Source of the DNA: Achromobacter anxifer | GTDB taxonomy: Bacteria > Pseudomonadota > Gammaproteobacteria > Burkholderiales > Burkholderiaceae_B | DNA length: 64,000 nt | Reading direction: 5' to 3' | Assembly: GCF_903652925.1 (NCBI RefSeq) | Contig: NZ_CAHLAR010000001.1 | Span: 558,001 to 622,000 of the forward strand | Shown here: in pieces, positions 6,683-15,404 of the stretch | How positions within the stretch are numbered: position 1 is the first letter of the stretch | How the letters are laid out: the number at the start of each line of letters is the position of its first letter | Translations under genes and position numbers: made by a program | Notes under the pieces: model-generated | Database searches by the model: none | What the model saw: the letters and a program-made list of their open reading frames with translations, nothing else | What the model was told of the DNA's origin: nothing

Positions 6683-8512
6683 ATGTCTGCATATGTCAAA
6701 CCCAGATGGTTACGGGACACGCTGCGATTCCTGCCGCTGAAAAGCCAGTTCGTGCTGTCCGGCAATGTGCGCGATCTGCAGGCCTGCGAGGTTGCGCCGG
6801 GCCTGGTGGCGGCGCAGCCGCTCGTCAGCACTCTGGCCGACAACCTGCGCGAGGCCGGTTACGCCCAGTTGGTCGTCTGGAACCCCGTGACGGGTTTCAC
6901 GGTGCCCGACAGCCGCGAGGCGCCGGCCGAGCCGCCTGACGAGACCTTGCGCCGGCTGGGCTTGACGCCGGCGGACGGCGCCGCGCCCGGCGGCATGGAC
7001 GCGTTGACCGCCTGCCTGGAACGGCTGGTCGGCCTGGCAGGCCAGCCCGTGGCCTTGATCATCGATTTCGCGTCGCGCCTGGCCGTGCGCAGCGAGACGC
7101 TCAGCGCCGCGGAACATGCCTTGTTCACCCGGGCGCTGGTGCTGGCGCATAGCGCCGCCGCGCGCCCCGCGGGCGAGTCGCGGCGGCCGTTCTTCAATAC
7201 GGTGATCTGGATCGTCGACAAGGAAGGCGATCTGCCCGACTGGCTGCTGATCGAGAATCCCCGCATTCGCCATGTCCCGGTGTCCAAGCCGGACAGCGCC
7301 GCGCGCCGCGCCCTGGCGGGCGCCTTGCTGCGCGGCGTTCCCGGCGCCAGGGACGCGACGCCCGAGGCGCTGGCCGAGGCCGAATCGGCCTTCGTGGATG
7401 GCTCGGAAGGCCTGCTGCTGGCGGACATGAACGCGATCGCCACGCTGGCGCGTGTGGAAGACGTGCCCATCACCAACATCGCGGACGCGGTACGGCGCTA
7501 CAAGGTCGGCGTGACGGAAGATCTCTGGCTGCGCATCGACCGCGACAAGATCCGCAATGCCGACTCGTTCATACGCCGCCGGGTCAAGGGCCAGACGCAT
7601 GCGGTGACGCACATGCTGGACCTGGTCAAGCGCGCCATGACCGGCGTGGGCACGCAGCGCAAGGGCAACCGGCCGCGCGGTGTCGCCTTCCTGGCCGGGC
7701 CGACTGGCGTGGGCAAGACCGAGCTTGCCAAGACCGTCACCAGCCTGCTGTTCGGCGATGAAAGCGCCTATATCCGCTTCGACATGTCGGAGTTCAGCGC
7801 CGAGCACGCCGACCAGCGCCTGATAGGCGCGCCGCCCGGCTATGTGGGCTATGACGTGGGCGGCGAGCTGACGAATGCGATCCGCGAGCGCCCGTTCAGC
7901 GTGGTGCTGTTCGATGAAATCGAGAAGGCGCATCCGCGCATCCTCGACAAGTTCCTGCAGATCCTCGATGACGGCGTGCTGACCTCGGGCCGCGGCGACC
8001 GCGTGTATTTCTCCGAGGCGCTGATCGTGTTCACGTCCAACCTGGGCATATACCGCCAGGACGAGACCGGCCAGCGCGTGGCGAACGTCCATCCCGGCGA
8101 CAGCTTCGAGGATATCCAGAAGAACGTGCTGGGCGAGATCCAGCGGCATTTCAAGCTGGTGCTCAATCGCCCCGAAATCCTGAACCGTATCGGCGAGAAC
8201 ATCATCGTGTTCGACTTCATCCGCAAGGATGTGGCGACCGAGATCTTCGAGCAGATGGTGAACTCCATCCTGGCGGACATCGCTGCCCTGGGCATTACCG
8301 TGGAGCTGGCCGAGGCCTCGAAGGCAGCGCTGCGGCAACGCTGCATTGGCGACCTGTCCAATGGCGGCCGCGGCATCCGCAACCAGCTCGAAGCGCACCT
8401 GCTCAATCCGCTGGCGCGCGGCCTGTTCGATCAGGATGCGCAGTCCGGAGACCGCTATCTGATCTCGGGCCTGGACGCGGAGGCCTTTCAACTGGAAAAG
8501 CGCGGGCCATGA
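6683..8512 (+). CDS. ClpB-like AAA+ ATPase with degenerate first NTPase-like domain
   Basis: A 609-residue protein. The second half is a ClpA/ClpB-type AAA+ module: Walker A GPTGVGKT (339-346), ClpB-like pore segment IGAPPGYVGYDVGG, Walker B VVLFDEIE (407-414 region), sensor-1 ALIVFTSN and a C-terminal small domain (NGGRGIRNQLEAHLLNPLA). Residues 1 to about 300 have no P-loop but show Walker-B-like VALIIDFASRL and sensor-like NTVIWIVDKEGDLPDWLL, suggesting an inactive first AAA-like domain. It may remodel or unfold a partner protein. It is first in a four-gene block, and its stop overlaps the next start (ATGA at 8509-8512). No clear Shine-Dalgarno site precedes the ATG. Confidence 0.85.
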   Translation: MSAYVKPRWLRDTLRFLPLKSQFVLSGNVRDLQACEVAPGLVAAQPLVSTLADNLREAGYAQLVVWNPVTGFTVPDSREAPAEPPDETLRRLGLTPADGAAPGGMDALTACLERLVGLAGQPVALIIDFASRLAVRSETLSAAEHALFTRALVLAHSAAARPAGESRRPFFNTVIWIVDKEGDLPDWLLIENPRIRHVPVSKPDSAARRALAGALLRGVPGARDATPEALAEAESAFVDGSEGLLLADMNAIATLARVEDVPITNIADAVRRYKVGVTEDLWLRIDRDKIRNADSFIRRRVKGQTHAVTHMLDLVKRAMTGVGTQRKGNRPRGVAFLAGPTGVGKTELAKTVTSLLFGDESAYIRFDMSEFSAEHADQRLIGAPPGYVGYDVGGELTNAIRERPFSVVLFDEIEKAHPRILDKFLQILDDGVLTSGRGDRVYFSEALIVFTSNLGIYRQDETGQRVANVHPGDSFEDIQKNVLGEIQRHFKLVLNRPEILNRIGENIIVFDFIRKDVATEIFEQMVNSILADIAALGITVELAEASKAALRQRCIGDLSNGGRGIRNQLEAHLLNPLARGLFDQDAQSGDRYLISGLDAEAFQLEKRGP

Positions 8513-9135
8513 ACATCCAGATCTCGCGCCTGCATTTTCCCGTGACCACGCTGGGACCAGGGCGCCGGATCGGAATCTGGTTCCAGGGCTGTTCCATACG
8601 CTGCCCCGGCTGTATTTCGATGGATACCTGGGCGCAGGCCGGCGGTGAAACCACGGTCGACGCCGTATTGGCGCAGTTGGCCGCCTGGCTGCCGCAGGCC
8701 GACGGCTTCACGGTTTCCGGCGGCGAACCCTTCGACCAGCCCGAGGCGCTGCTGGCGCTGTTGCGCGGCCTGCGGCGCCTGTCGGCGGGCGACATCCTGG
8801 TTTATAGCGGCCATGCGGCGGAACGGCTGGCGGACACGCTGGCCGATGCCGACGGCCTGATCGACGCCCTGATTTCCGATCCATTCGATCTGGCCGCGCC
8901 ACAGACGCAGGCGCTGCGCGGCAGCGACAACCAGCGCCTGCATTGCCTGACGCCGCTGGGACGCCAGCGCTTTGCCGCGCTGCCCGCGGGCGCCAAGGCG
9001 CTGGACGTCATGTTCGACGACGACGGCAGCGTATGGCTGGCGGGAATCCCGTCACGCGGCGACTTCCAGCGCCTGCGCGAGCTATTGACCGGTCAGGGCC
9101 ATCACGTCCGGACCAGCGCCGCCAAGGCGCCATAA
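8509..9135 (+). CDS. NrdG-like single-domain radical SAM / 4Fe-4S protein
   Basis: A 208-residue protein with the CX3CX2C cluster motif (FQGCSIRCPGC) near residues 26-33 and the SAM-contact motif SGGEPFDQPEALLALL. Its size and the RLHFPVTTLGPGRRIGIWFQ opening match anaerobic ribonucleotide-reductase activase (NrdG)-like proteins. No NrdD glycyl-radical partner is nearby. The gene overlaps the AAA+ gene by four bases and precedes the giant helicase gene by 23 bases, so it belongs to this cassette. It might activate or modify a cassette protein by radical chemistry, or serve as an iron-sulfur sensor; this is inference. The family is clear, the role is not. Confidence 0.82.
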   Translation: MNIQISRLHFPVTTLGPGRRIGIWFQGCSIRCPGCISMDTWAQAGGETTVDAVLAQLAAWLPQADGFTVSGGEPFDQPEALLALLRGLRRLSAGDILVYSGHAAERLADTLADADGLIDALISDPFDLAAPQTQALRGSDNQRLHCLTPLGRQRFAALPAGAKALDVMFDDDGSVWLAGIPSRGDFQRLRELLTGQGHHVRTSAAKAP

Positions 9136-9158
9136 AAACAAGACAGGAATCAGCAGTC

Positions 9159-12100
9159 ATGATGCGTTTTTGCCCGAACTGCCACACCGAGCGCTCGGTG
9201 GACGAGTTCTACTGCGCCGGCACGGTCAATGGATCCTCTTGCGACTGGGACCTGTCGCTGGTGCCCATACGCGCGGATGGCTGGCGGCCGCAGGAAGTCA
9301 GGACGGCCGAGCCGCGGACGGAAGACCAGCCGGGTCCGGCCTTGGCGTGCGTCAACGGCCATCCCATGAACGAAGGCGATCTGATGTGCCTGGAGTGCGG
9401 CGCGGATGCCGCCGGCGCGCCTTCGGCCACGGACGAGGCCGCTACGGATCCCGGCGAGACCCGCATCGACGGCTGGCGGCTGCTGCGCCAGATATCGAGC
9501 ACCGACGGCGTGCGCGAGCGCTACCTGGCGCAACAGCAGGACACCGCCCGCCAGGCCGTGCTGACGCTGTACCGCCCCGGCGCGGAACCCGACCCTGCCG
9601 TCTACGACGTGCTGCGCCGCCTGCCGACGGGCCACGTGCCGGAGATCATCGCTACCGGCCGCTGGGACGGCCGCGCCTATGAGGTCGCCGAAGAAATGAG
9701 CGGCGGCACGCTGGCCGATCTGGGCATTGCCATGCATGACGTCGAGGCGATCAGGCACGTCGTGGACGAGCTGGGCCGCGCGCTGCATGCGTTTTCCGAA
9801 GTCGGGCTGCGGCATCGCGATCTGCGGCCGGCGACCCTGCTGGTGCGCAGCCGCGATCCGCTGGACCTGGTCATCAGCGGCTTCGGCTCGGCGCGCCTGT
9901 CGGAGTTCGACCTGGACATCGTCTCGCCGCTGGAAACGACGCGCTACATGGCGCCCGAGGCCATCGCGGGCGGCGTGGCGGCGGCGTCGGACTGGTGGAG
10001 CCTGGGCATGATCCTGCTGGAACAGCTTACCCACGGCCGCTGCTTCGAAGGCATCAACCCGCACGCCTTCCTGATTCACGTGCTGGCCAACGGCGTGGCG
10101 CTGCCCGATGACCTGGAGCCCTCGTTGCACCTGCTGCTGCGGGGCCTGCTGGCCCGCGACCGCCACGAACGCTGGCAGTGGCCGCAGGTAAAGGCTTGGT
10201 TGGACGGCGCGCCGGTGGCAGCGCCTTCGGCCAGCGCCACGGAAGCCGATGCCGCGGAAGGCGCCACCATTGTCCTGGGCCAGCGACAGTTCCGCCGGCC
10301 CGCGGTGTTCGCCCTGGCGGCCGCGGAACGTGAAAACTGGGACGAGGCCCGCGACCACCTGAACCGCGGCGTGGTGCTGACCTGGGCCGAACAGGCGGGC
10401 GCTGGCGCCAGGACGCTGGCGGGATTGCGGCAGGCCATGCAGCTTGAGGGCGTCGACGATGACGGTCGTTTGATGGTTGCGCTGAAGCTGCTGAATCCCG
10501 ACATGCCGCTGATCCTGCGGGGCGACATCGTCACGCCCGGCTGGCTGTTGCAGAACCCGCTGGAGGGCTACGACCTGGTGACCGGGCCGATCCCGGATTT
10601 CCTGGCCAAGCTGGATACGGAAAGCTGGATTTCCCGGATGCGCACGCGCGCGGAACAGGTGCGGCAACGCGCGCGCAATCTGGACATCCAGCTCGATGAG
10701 GACATGGTCCGCGTCGCCGTGTTGTCGACCTCGCGCGCCTTGTTGGCGGCGCAGTGGGAAGAGCGGCGGCTGCTGCTGCCGGATTCCGAGCACCCGGGCC
10801 TGTTGTCGCTGTCCGAGCGGCGCACCTTCAGCGAAGAGGACCTGATTGTCCTCTTGAGCGCCTCGATTTCGCAGTTCCGCTCGGTCGAGGAAATCCTCGA
10901 CCAGGCGGCCGGCGCGGCGCAGCGCGAGAGCATCCTGCTGTTCGAGCGTGATGCCGCGCGCGCCTTGCTGGCGCTGTCCCGGGCCGATCTGTTCCGCGCC
11001 GTGGACGAGCGGATCGCCGGGTTTGCGCGCACCGGCAACCAGGCGCTGGACGACTGGGCGGACGAGTTCCGCCTGGAGCGCCGTCTGCCCCTGCACGAAG
11101 CGCTGGTCCTGCTGGCGGTGCCGTCCGAGCAATGGCTGGAGCCGCAGAAGCAGCAGTACGTGGCGCAAGTGCTGGATTTCTTCGAGAAGAAAGTCGCGAC
11201 CACCGTGTTGCGCGGTCCCCTGGTGCGGATGGGCATAGGAAAGACCACGGCCCGGGTCGATTTGCGCGAGTTGAACGGCGACCGGGTTTCCAGCAGCGCC
11301 TTGCTGGATCATCTGGTGGGACGCAATGCCCAGTCGGTGACGGTGGACCCCGCCGTGCTCGGCGCGGCGCCCATGCTGGATAACCGCCTGCACGCGCTGT
11401 ACCGCCAGACCTCGCTCTATAAGCGTGACACCGGGATAGATGGCCTGTACCTGGGCTTCCCGTTCCTGCTGTACCGCGAGCATCGTGCCACGGTCCGTCC
11501 TCGCATCGCGCCGGTGCTGCTGTGGCCCGCCAAGCTGCTGATGGAAGCGGGCGCGCGCGGACAGGTCGCGGTGGCCTTCGACGGCGAGCGCGAGGAAGTG
11601 CGCCTCAACCCGGCGCTGGAAGGACTGCTGGGCCGCGAGGCGGTCAAGGCCTGGCGGGCGGCCGCCGACGACGTGCTGGGGCGGTCGGCGTTGAAGGCGG
11701 GCGACGTGGTTGACGCCTTCGGCCTGCTGGCCGACGTGACCAGCCGCCAGCTTGGCGCCTTGCCGCCGCTGTCCCTGGAGATGCCCGCCGGCAGCGCCCG
11801 GATCGCCTGCGCGGCGGTGCTGTTCCATGTGGACTTCGCGGGCCAGGCCATCGGCGAGGACCTGCGCCAGCTCAAGCAGTTGTCGCCGTCGGGCACGGCG
11901 CTTGAATCCATGCTGCGGTTGAAGGACAAATCGGCTTACGGAGCGCCGGTGGCGGAGTCGGCCGAGATCGACCGCTACCTGACGGTGGCGAGCGACCCCT
12001 CGCAAGAGGCCGCCATCCTCCAGGCGCGGCAGGAGCCGGGCCTGCTGGTGGAAGGGCCGCCGGGGACCGGCAAGAGCCAGACCATCGTCAACATGGTCGC

Positions 12101-15100
12101 CGACTCGATCGGACGCGGCCAGAGCCTCCTGATCATCTGCCAGAAGCATGCGGCGCTGGATGTGGTCCACAAGCGCCTGGTGGCGGAAGGCCTGGGCGAT
12201 CGCGTCGTGATGCTCAACGACGTGAACAAGGACCGGGAGCCGACCATACGCGCCGTGCGCGAACAGCTGGACGCGATCCTGCGCGGCACGGCTTTCGATC
12301 ACAGCTGGATACGGCAGCGCGAGCGCATGGCGGCCAGGATCGAGTCGCTGGAAGGCGAGCTGGACCGCCAGCACGCGGCGCTGCATCAGGTCGACGCGCA
12401 GACGGGGCTGAGTTTTCGCGGCCTGCTGGGCGAGTTGATCCAGCTCGAAGCCGGAACGCCGCCCGTCAGCGTCCCGCAGCTGCGCGGCAAGCTGGCCGCG
12501 CTGGATATCTCGGCCTTGGCCACGCTGGAAGAGCAGTGCGCGCCGCTGACGCGCTATTGGCTGCCGGCGAAATTCGAAGGCAGCGCGCTGTCGCAGCTCC
12601 AGTCGTTTGCGACGGATGCGGCGACGCTGGACGGCTTCAACGCGCTGTACGCCGCGTTCCGCGAAGCGGAGCGTCTGCGCGTTGAGACGCTGGCCGCGCA
12701 TCCGGCGCGTTTCGATATCGACGATCCCGTGCCCTACCACGCCTGGCTGGACGTCCATGCCAGCCGCCTGGTGGCTTTGGACGACACGCAACGCAAACGC
12801 TTGGCGCAATGGTTGCCTCTATTCCGGCCCGCCGGAAACCCGGACGCCGAAGGGCAGCGCCTGTACGCGGCCCTGGCTGCGCTGCATCGCGAGCTGGCGT
12901 CGCGCGCTACCGGCGATCACGATCCCGCGCTGTCGCCCGCCGTGGCCCGCCTGAGCGATCAGGAACTGGATCGCCTGGCGGGCAAGGCCGCCTTGGCGAC
13001 GCGGATGCCCACCTTCTGGTCGCGCCTGAATCCGCTGAGCTATCTGCGCCGCGCCAGCCTGATGACTTTCCTGAAGTCCGCGGGCGCTGCCCAGGATGAT
13101 GCTGGCCTGCGCAGGCTGCTGGCGGTGAGCCGGCTGGAGCAGGGCCTGCGGCCACTGCGCGCCGACCTCAATCGCATGAGCCGTGAACTGGGCCTGGATG
13201 CGGTGTCCCCGGACGAGGTGCAGGGCCTGGCGGACGCTTGCTTCACGCGCCTACGTCAGCTTGAAGAAATCCGCGAACTCGCCCAGCATCTTTCAGCCGC
13301 GCCGCGCGGCGACGAATTCGAATCCGCGGTCATGACGGGGAACCGCGAGCCGGTCGAGCAATTGATCGACGGCTTCGAGGCGGCATTCGTGCGCCACAAC
13401 GCCCGCCAGCACAGCCAGGGAGCCCTGGCCGTGCTGGAGGAATTCCTGTCGCCGGAACTGGCCGCGGGCTGCCGCCAGGCCATCGCACAGAACATCAGCT
13501 ATCAGGCGCCTTTGAACCGGATCGGCGATGCCTTGCCGACCCTGGCCGCCTATCAGCAGTTCCGGACCCGCGCGCGTCATCTGGGCGACGCCGCGCTGGA
13601 AGTGTTCGCGATCCTGCGCGGCCATGAGGAAGCGCTGGCGCAGGTGCCCGCCGCTGATCTGGACGAGGCGGTGCGCCGCCTGATCAATCGCGAGGCGCGG
13701 CTGGGCTGGAAGCGCCGCATGGAACAGGACAATCCGGAGCTGTTGCTGGACCAGACCGAGACGGAGGCCAAGGTCCGTGCGCTGGCCGAGGCGGACCAGA
13801 AGATGCGCGAGCTCAACCGCGAGGTGTTGCGCAACGGCATAGACCGTTCGCGCCTGGGCACGGCGCGCGCCTGGGAAGACGTGACGCGCCTGACCGGCCG
13901 GCGTTCGCGGCGCTTGCGCGAGTTCATCGAATTGGGCTCGGATCTGGGCCTGATGGCATTGCGGCCGGTCTGGCTGATGAATCCGGACGTGGCCAGCCGC
14001 GTGTTGCCTTTGAAGCCGGGCCTATTCGACGCGGTCGTCTATGACGAAGCCTCGCAGATGCCGGTCGAATACGCCATTCCGACCTTGTTCCGGGGCAGTC
14101 TTTCGATCGTCAGCGGCGACGAGAAGCAGATGCCGCCCACGGCCTTCTTCTCCAGCCGCGCGGAAAGCGACGAGGCCGAGGTCTACGACGGCGAACAGCC
14201 CGACGAAGCCGCGACGGAAGACGAGCGCGAGCGTTTCGAAGACACCTGGAACCGGCGCGAGATCAAGGATTGTCCGGACTTGCTGCAGTTGGCGCGCAGC
14301 GCCTTGCCGGTATCGACCCTGCAGATCCACTACCGCTCGGCCTATCGCGAGTTGATCGGCTATTCGAACGCGGCCTTCTACGAGAACAACCTCAGCGTGC
14401 CGGTGCGCCATCCCGACGCCACGGTGCGCGAGGTCCGGCCGCTGGAGCTGATCCAGGTGGATGGCTTGTACGAACAGCAGACCAACAGCGCCGAAGCGGA
14501 CCGCGTGGTCGATTACCTGGCCGGCGTCTGGCGGCAGCCGGCCGCGCAACGCCCGTCGCTGGGCGTGGTTACCTTCAACCGCAAACAGGCCGATCTCATC
14601 CAGGAGCGGCTGGAATTGCGCGCCGAAGCCGACGCGGCTTTCCGTGATGCCTACCGCGCGGAGCTGGAGCGGATGGACCGCGGCGAGGACATGGGGACCT
14701 TCGTCAAGAACGTGGAGAACGTGCAGGGCGACGAGCGCGACATCATCGTGTTTTCGACCACCTTCGGCCGCAATGGACAGGGCACGTTCCGGCGCCTGTT
14801 CGGCGTGCTGGGCCAGCGAGGCGGCGAGCGGCGCCTGAACGTGGCCGTGACGCGGGCCCGCCAGAAGGTGGTGCTGGTCACGTCCATGCCGATACGCGAG
14901 ATCTCCGACATGCTGACCACGCAGCGCCGCCCGGCCGCGCCGCGCGACTATCTGCAGGGCTATATGGAGTACGCGCGCGCCATGTCCAATGGCGAGCTGG
15001 CCGCGGGCCGCGCCCTGATGGGGCGGATGGGCAGCGAACGCGCGCATGCCAGGACGCGGCAGGGAGAGGCCGCCGATGGTTTCGCGGCCGACGTGCTCGC

Positions 15101-15404
15101 CTATCTGAAGACGCTGGGCGTTACGCCCGTGCCGGCGCAGGAAGGCGATGCCTTCGGCATGGATTTCGCCATCGCCGACCCCGAGACCGGGCTGTATGCG
15201 CTGGGCATCGAATGCGATGCGCCGCGTCATCCGCTTCTGATGCGAGCCAGGGCGCGCGAAATCTGGCGTCCGTCGGTGCTGGGACGCGCGATTCCAAGAC
15301 TGCATCGCGTGTCCTCGCAGGCCTGGTATCAGGATCCCGAGGCCGAGCGCGCGCGGCTGAAGACGGCAGTCGAACTTGCGATGGTTCAGGAGGTGGCGGC
15401 ATGA
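9159..15404 (+). CDS. Zinc-ribbon / pseudokinase / SF1 helicase / nuclease fusion, 2081 aa
   Basis: Domains in order: two zinc-ribbon-like motifs (Cys5, 8, 19, 28; Cys64, His68, Cys77, Cys80); a protein-kinase fold at about 100-350; a helical region; an SF1 helicase of the COG1112/DNA2-NAM7 kind at about 930-1920; and a C-terminal MTES_1575-like endonuclease at about 1970-2081. Helicase motifs are GPPGTGKS (966-973), DEAS (1629-1632), GDEKQMPPT (from 1653), VQGDERDIIVFSTTFGR and VAVTRAR (1895-1901). Motif II lies about 650 residues after motif I because of a large helical insertion. The kinase keeps HRD (219-221) and APE (265-267), but the VAIK lysine is Thr136 and DFG reads GFG (241-243), so it is probably a pseudokinase. 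The nuclease shows Asp2002 and IECD (Glu2018, Asp2020). The start has AGGAA nine bases upstream; an adjacent second ATG is possible. Confidence 0.88.
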   Translation: MMRFCPNCHTERSVDEFYCAGTVNGSSCDWDLSLVPIRADGWRPQEVRTAEPRTEDQPGPALACVNGHPMNEGDLMCLECGADAAGAPSATDEAATDPGETRIDGWRLLRQISSTDGVRERYLAQQQDTARQAVLTLYRPGAEPDPAVYDVLRRLPTGHVPEIIATGRWDGRAYEVAEEMSGGTLADLGIAMHDVEAIRHVVDELGRALHAFSEVGLRHRDLRPATLLVRSRDPLDLVISGFGSARLSEFDLDIVSPLETTRYMAPEAIAGGVAAASDWWSLGMILLEQLTHGRCFEGINPHAFLIHVLANGVALPDDLEPSLHLLLRGLLARDRHERWQWPQVKAWLDGAPVAAPSASATEADAAEGATIVLGQRQFRRPAVFALAAAERENWDEARDHLNRGVVLTWAEQAGAGARTLAGLRQAMQLEGVDDDGRLMVALKLLNPDMPLILRGDIVTPGWLLQNPLEGYDLVTGPIPDFLAKLDTESWISRMRTRAEQVRQRARNLDIQLDEDMVRVAVLSTSRALLAAQWEERRLLLPDSEHPGLLSLSERRTFSEEDLIVLLSASISQFRSVEEILDQAAGAAQRESILLFERDAARALLALSRADLFRAVDERIAGFARTGNQALDDWADEFRLERRLPLHEALVLLAVPSEQWLEPQKQQYVAQVLDFFEKKVATTVLRGPLVRMGIGKTTARVDLRELNGDRVSSSALLDHLVGRNAQSVTVDPAVLGAAPMLDNRLHALYRQTSLYKRDTGIDGLYLGFPFLLYREHRATVRPRIAPVLLWPAKLLMEAGARGQVAVAFDGEREEVRLNPALEGLLGREAVKAWRAAADDVLGRSALKAGDVVDAFGLLADVTSRQLGALPPLSLEMPAGSARIACAAVLFHVDFAGQAIGEDLRQLKQLSPSGTALESMLRLKDKSAYGAPVAESAEIDRYLTVASDPSQEAAILQARQEPGLLVEGPPGTGKSQTIVNMVADSIGRGQSLLIICQKHAALDVVHKRLVAEGLGDRVVMLNDVNKDREPTIRAVREQLDAILRGTAFDHSWIRQRERMAARIESLEGELDRQHAALHQVDAQTGLSFRGLLGELIQLEAGTPPVSVPQLRGKLAALDISALATLEEQCAPLTRYWLPAKFEGSALSQLQSFATDAATLDGFNALYAAFREAERLRVETLAAHPARFDIDDPVPYHAWLDVHASRLVALDDTQRKRLAQWLPLFRPAGNPDAEGQRLYAALAALHRELASRATGDHDPALSPAVARLSDQELDRLAGKAALATRMPTFWSRLNPLSYLRRASLMTFLKSAGAAQDDAGLRRLLAVSRLEQGLRPLRADLNRMSRELGLDAVSPDEVQGLADACFTRLRQLEEIRELAQHLSAAPRGDEFESAVMTGNREPVEQLIDGFEAAFVRHNARQHSQGALAVLEEFLSPELAAGCRQAIAQNISYQAPLNRIGDALPTLAAYQQFRTRARHLGDAALEVFAILRGHEEALAQVPAADLDEAVRRLINREARLGWKRRMEQDNPELLLDQTETEAKVRALAEADQKMRELNREVLRNGIDRSRLGTARAWEDVTRLTGRRSRRLREFIELGSDLGLMALRPVWLMNPDVASRVLPLKPGLFDAVVYDEASQMPVEYAIPTLFRGSLSIVSGDEKQMPPTAFFSSRAESDEAEVYDGEQPDEAATEDERERFEDTWNRREIKDCPDLLQLARSALPVSTLQIHYRSAYRELIGYSNAAFYENNLSVPVRHPDATVREVRPLELIQVDGLYEQQTNSAEADRVVDYLAGVWRQPAAQRPSLGVVTFNRKQADLIQERLELRAEADAAFRDAYRAELERMDRGEDMGTFVKNVENVQGDERDIIVFSTTFGRNGQGTFRRLFGVLGQRGGERRLNVAVTRARQKVVLVTSMPIREISDMLTTQRRPAAPRDYLQGYMEYARAMSNGELAAGRALMGRMGSERAHARTRQGEAADGFAADVLAYLKTLGVTPVPAQEGDAFGMDFAIADPETGLYALGIECDAPRHPLLMRARAREIWRPSVLGRAIPRLHRVSSQAWYQDPEAERARLKTAVELAMVQEVAA

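Noticed and set aside
9150-12809. A 1219-residue minus-strand open frame inside the giant helicase gene
   Set aside because: It is rich in Arg, Gln, His and Gly in the manner of antisense frames in GC-rich genes, shows no domain and lies opposite a gene with many clear motifs.
14022-15305. A 427-residue minus-strand open frame opposite the helicase C-terminus
   Set aside because: Composition is that of an antisense shadow and it covers helicase motifs II-VI on the other strand; no family features.
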